Shown: positions 5,251 to 5,521 of the stretch, one piece after another
How the letters are laid out: every line of letters starts with the position of its first letter
Numbering within the stretch: position 1 is the stretch's first letter
NCBI GenBank assembly: GCA_025455895.1
Contig: JALOLQ010000122.1
Location: 1-5,521 of the forward strand
Direction: 5' to 3'
From: Solirubrobacteraceae bacterium
Lineage (GTDB): Bacteria > Actinomycetota > Thermoleophilia > Solirubrobacterales > Solirubrobacteraceae
Length of the DNA: 5,521 nt
Notes under the pieces: model-generated
Database searches by the model: none
The model's input: only the letters and a program-made list of their open reading frames with translations
What the model was told of the DNA's origin: nothing
Made by a program: the position numbers and the translations under genes

Positions 5251-5521
5251 GCGCACCTGGAAGCCGTCGCCCGTCAATCGCCCGATGTCGTTCGTCAGCC
5301 CGACGGCGAAGAGCATCACGATCAGCACGAAGCCGACGACGCTGGCGCGTTCCATCACGCTGTACGGGATCGGGCGGCCGCGCAGCTTCTCGGCGAGCGC
5401 CCAGAAGATGTGCCCGCCGTCCAGCGGCAGGAACGGGAACAGGTTCACGAGCGCCAGCGAGAGCGAGATGATCGCCAGCACGTTCAGCGCGCGGGCCCAG
5501 TCGAACTCGATCGACTGGCGC
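5248..5521 (-). CDS. rseP: M50 family site-2 membrane protease (RseP/Rip1-like), C-terminal 90 residues
   Basis: Intramembrane zinc metalloprotease that cleaves anti-sigma factors and other membrane proteins during regulated intramembrane proteolysis. Only the C-terminus is in the window; the frame stays open to base 5521, so the N-terminal HExxH motif and PDZ domain would lie beyond the edge. The fragment has a hydrophobic segment (visible residues about 12-32) ending in NLFPFLPLDGGH, which carries the conserved metal-ligand Asp of the M50 LDG motif (codon 5419-5421). Next come the family-typical RGRPIP...ER stretch and a final membrane helix (about 59-76), closing with TNDIGRL near the C-terminus. 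The GTG at 5481 is an internal codon, not a start. In actinobacteria this gene usually sits between dxr and ispG; here ispG is about 3 kb away with two unrelated genes between. Confidence 0.92.
   Translation of the reverse strand, partial: RQSIEFDWARALNVLAIISLSLALVNLFPFLPLDGGHIFWALAEKLRGRPIPYSVMERASVVGFVLIVMLFAVGLTNDIGRLTGDGFQVR

Noticed and set aside
4746..5471. 241-codon plus-strand open frame spanning the acyl-CoA synthetase N-terminus, its leader and the M50 gene
   Set aside because: Antisense to two recognised genes and the regulatory gap; Arg/Ser-rich low-complexity tail; no domain.
1..5521. Search for mobile elements, tRNA genes, CRISPR repeats or phage genes
   Set aside because: No transposase, integrase, terminal repeats, tRNA-like cloverleaf or spaced direct repeats were seen; the window is filled by five metabolic or housekeeping genes.

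Overview
This is a very GC-rich window (well over 70% G+C by eye) packed with protein-coding genes. It most likely comes from an actinobacterial chromosome. The composition, the TANNNT boxes sitting just upstream of start codons, and the actinobacterial character of several proteins would fit a deep-branching class such as Thermoleophilia. That placement is inference, not proof.

Layout, left to right: (1) the C-terminal 309 residues of a divergent urease alpha subunit (UreC-like), plus strand, entering from the left edge; (2) ispG, minus strand, the seventh MEP-pathway enzyme, convergent with the urease gene across 13 bp; (3) a divergently transcribed FMN-dependent alpha-hydroxy-acid oxidase/dehydrogenase, plus strand, sharing a 58-bp intergenic promoter region with ispG; (4) a long-chain acyl-CoA synthetase of the AMP-binding superfamily, minus strand, convergent with the oxidase across 14 bp; (5) the C-terminal 90 residues of an M50 site-2 protease (RseP/Rip1-like), minus strand, running off the right edge, with an 85-bp gap before the acyl-CoA synthetase.

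The biology is mostly core metabolism. The M50 protease and ispG are normally close neighbours in actinobacteria (dxr - rseP - ispG). Here they are separated by a fatty-acid-activating enzyme and a flavin oxidase, which looks like an insertion into that block. All active-site residues I could check in IspG, the oxidase and the acyl-CoA synthetase are present. The urease alpha fragment keeps its metal ligands but has valine where the mobile-flap cysteine of classical ureases sits.

The most interesting non-coding signal is the 85-bp stretch upstream of the acyl-CoA synthetase. It holds a perfect 14-bp palindrome (TGACGC-AC-GCGTCA on the minus strand) plus a third TGACG half-site, then a 7-bp all-GC stem-loop, then a strong Shine-Dalgarno sequence. 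It looks like a regulated promoter/leader. No RNA genes, CRISPR arrays, insertion sequences or prophage genes are visible, and there is no gene-free stretch longer than 85 bp. I did not find a wholly new system here.
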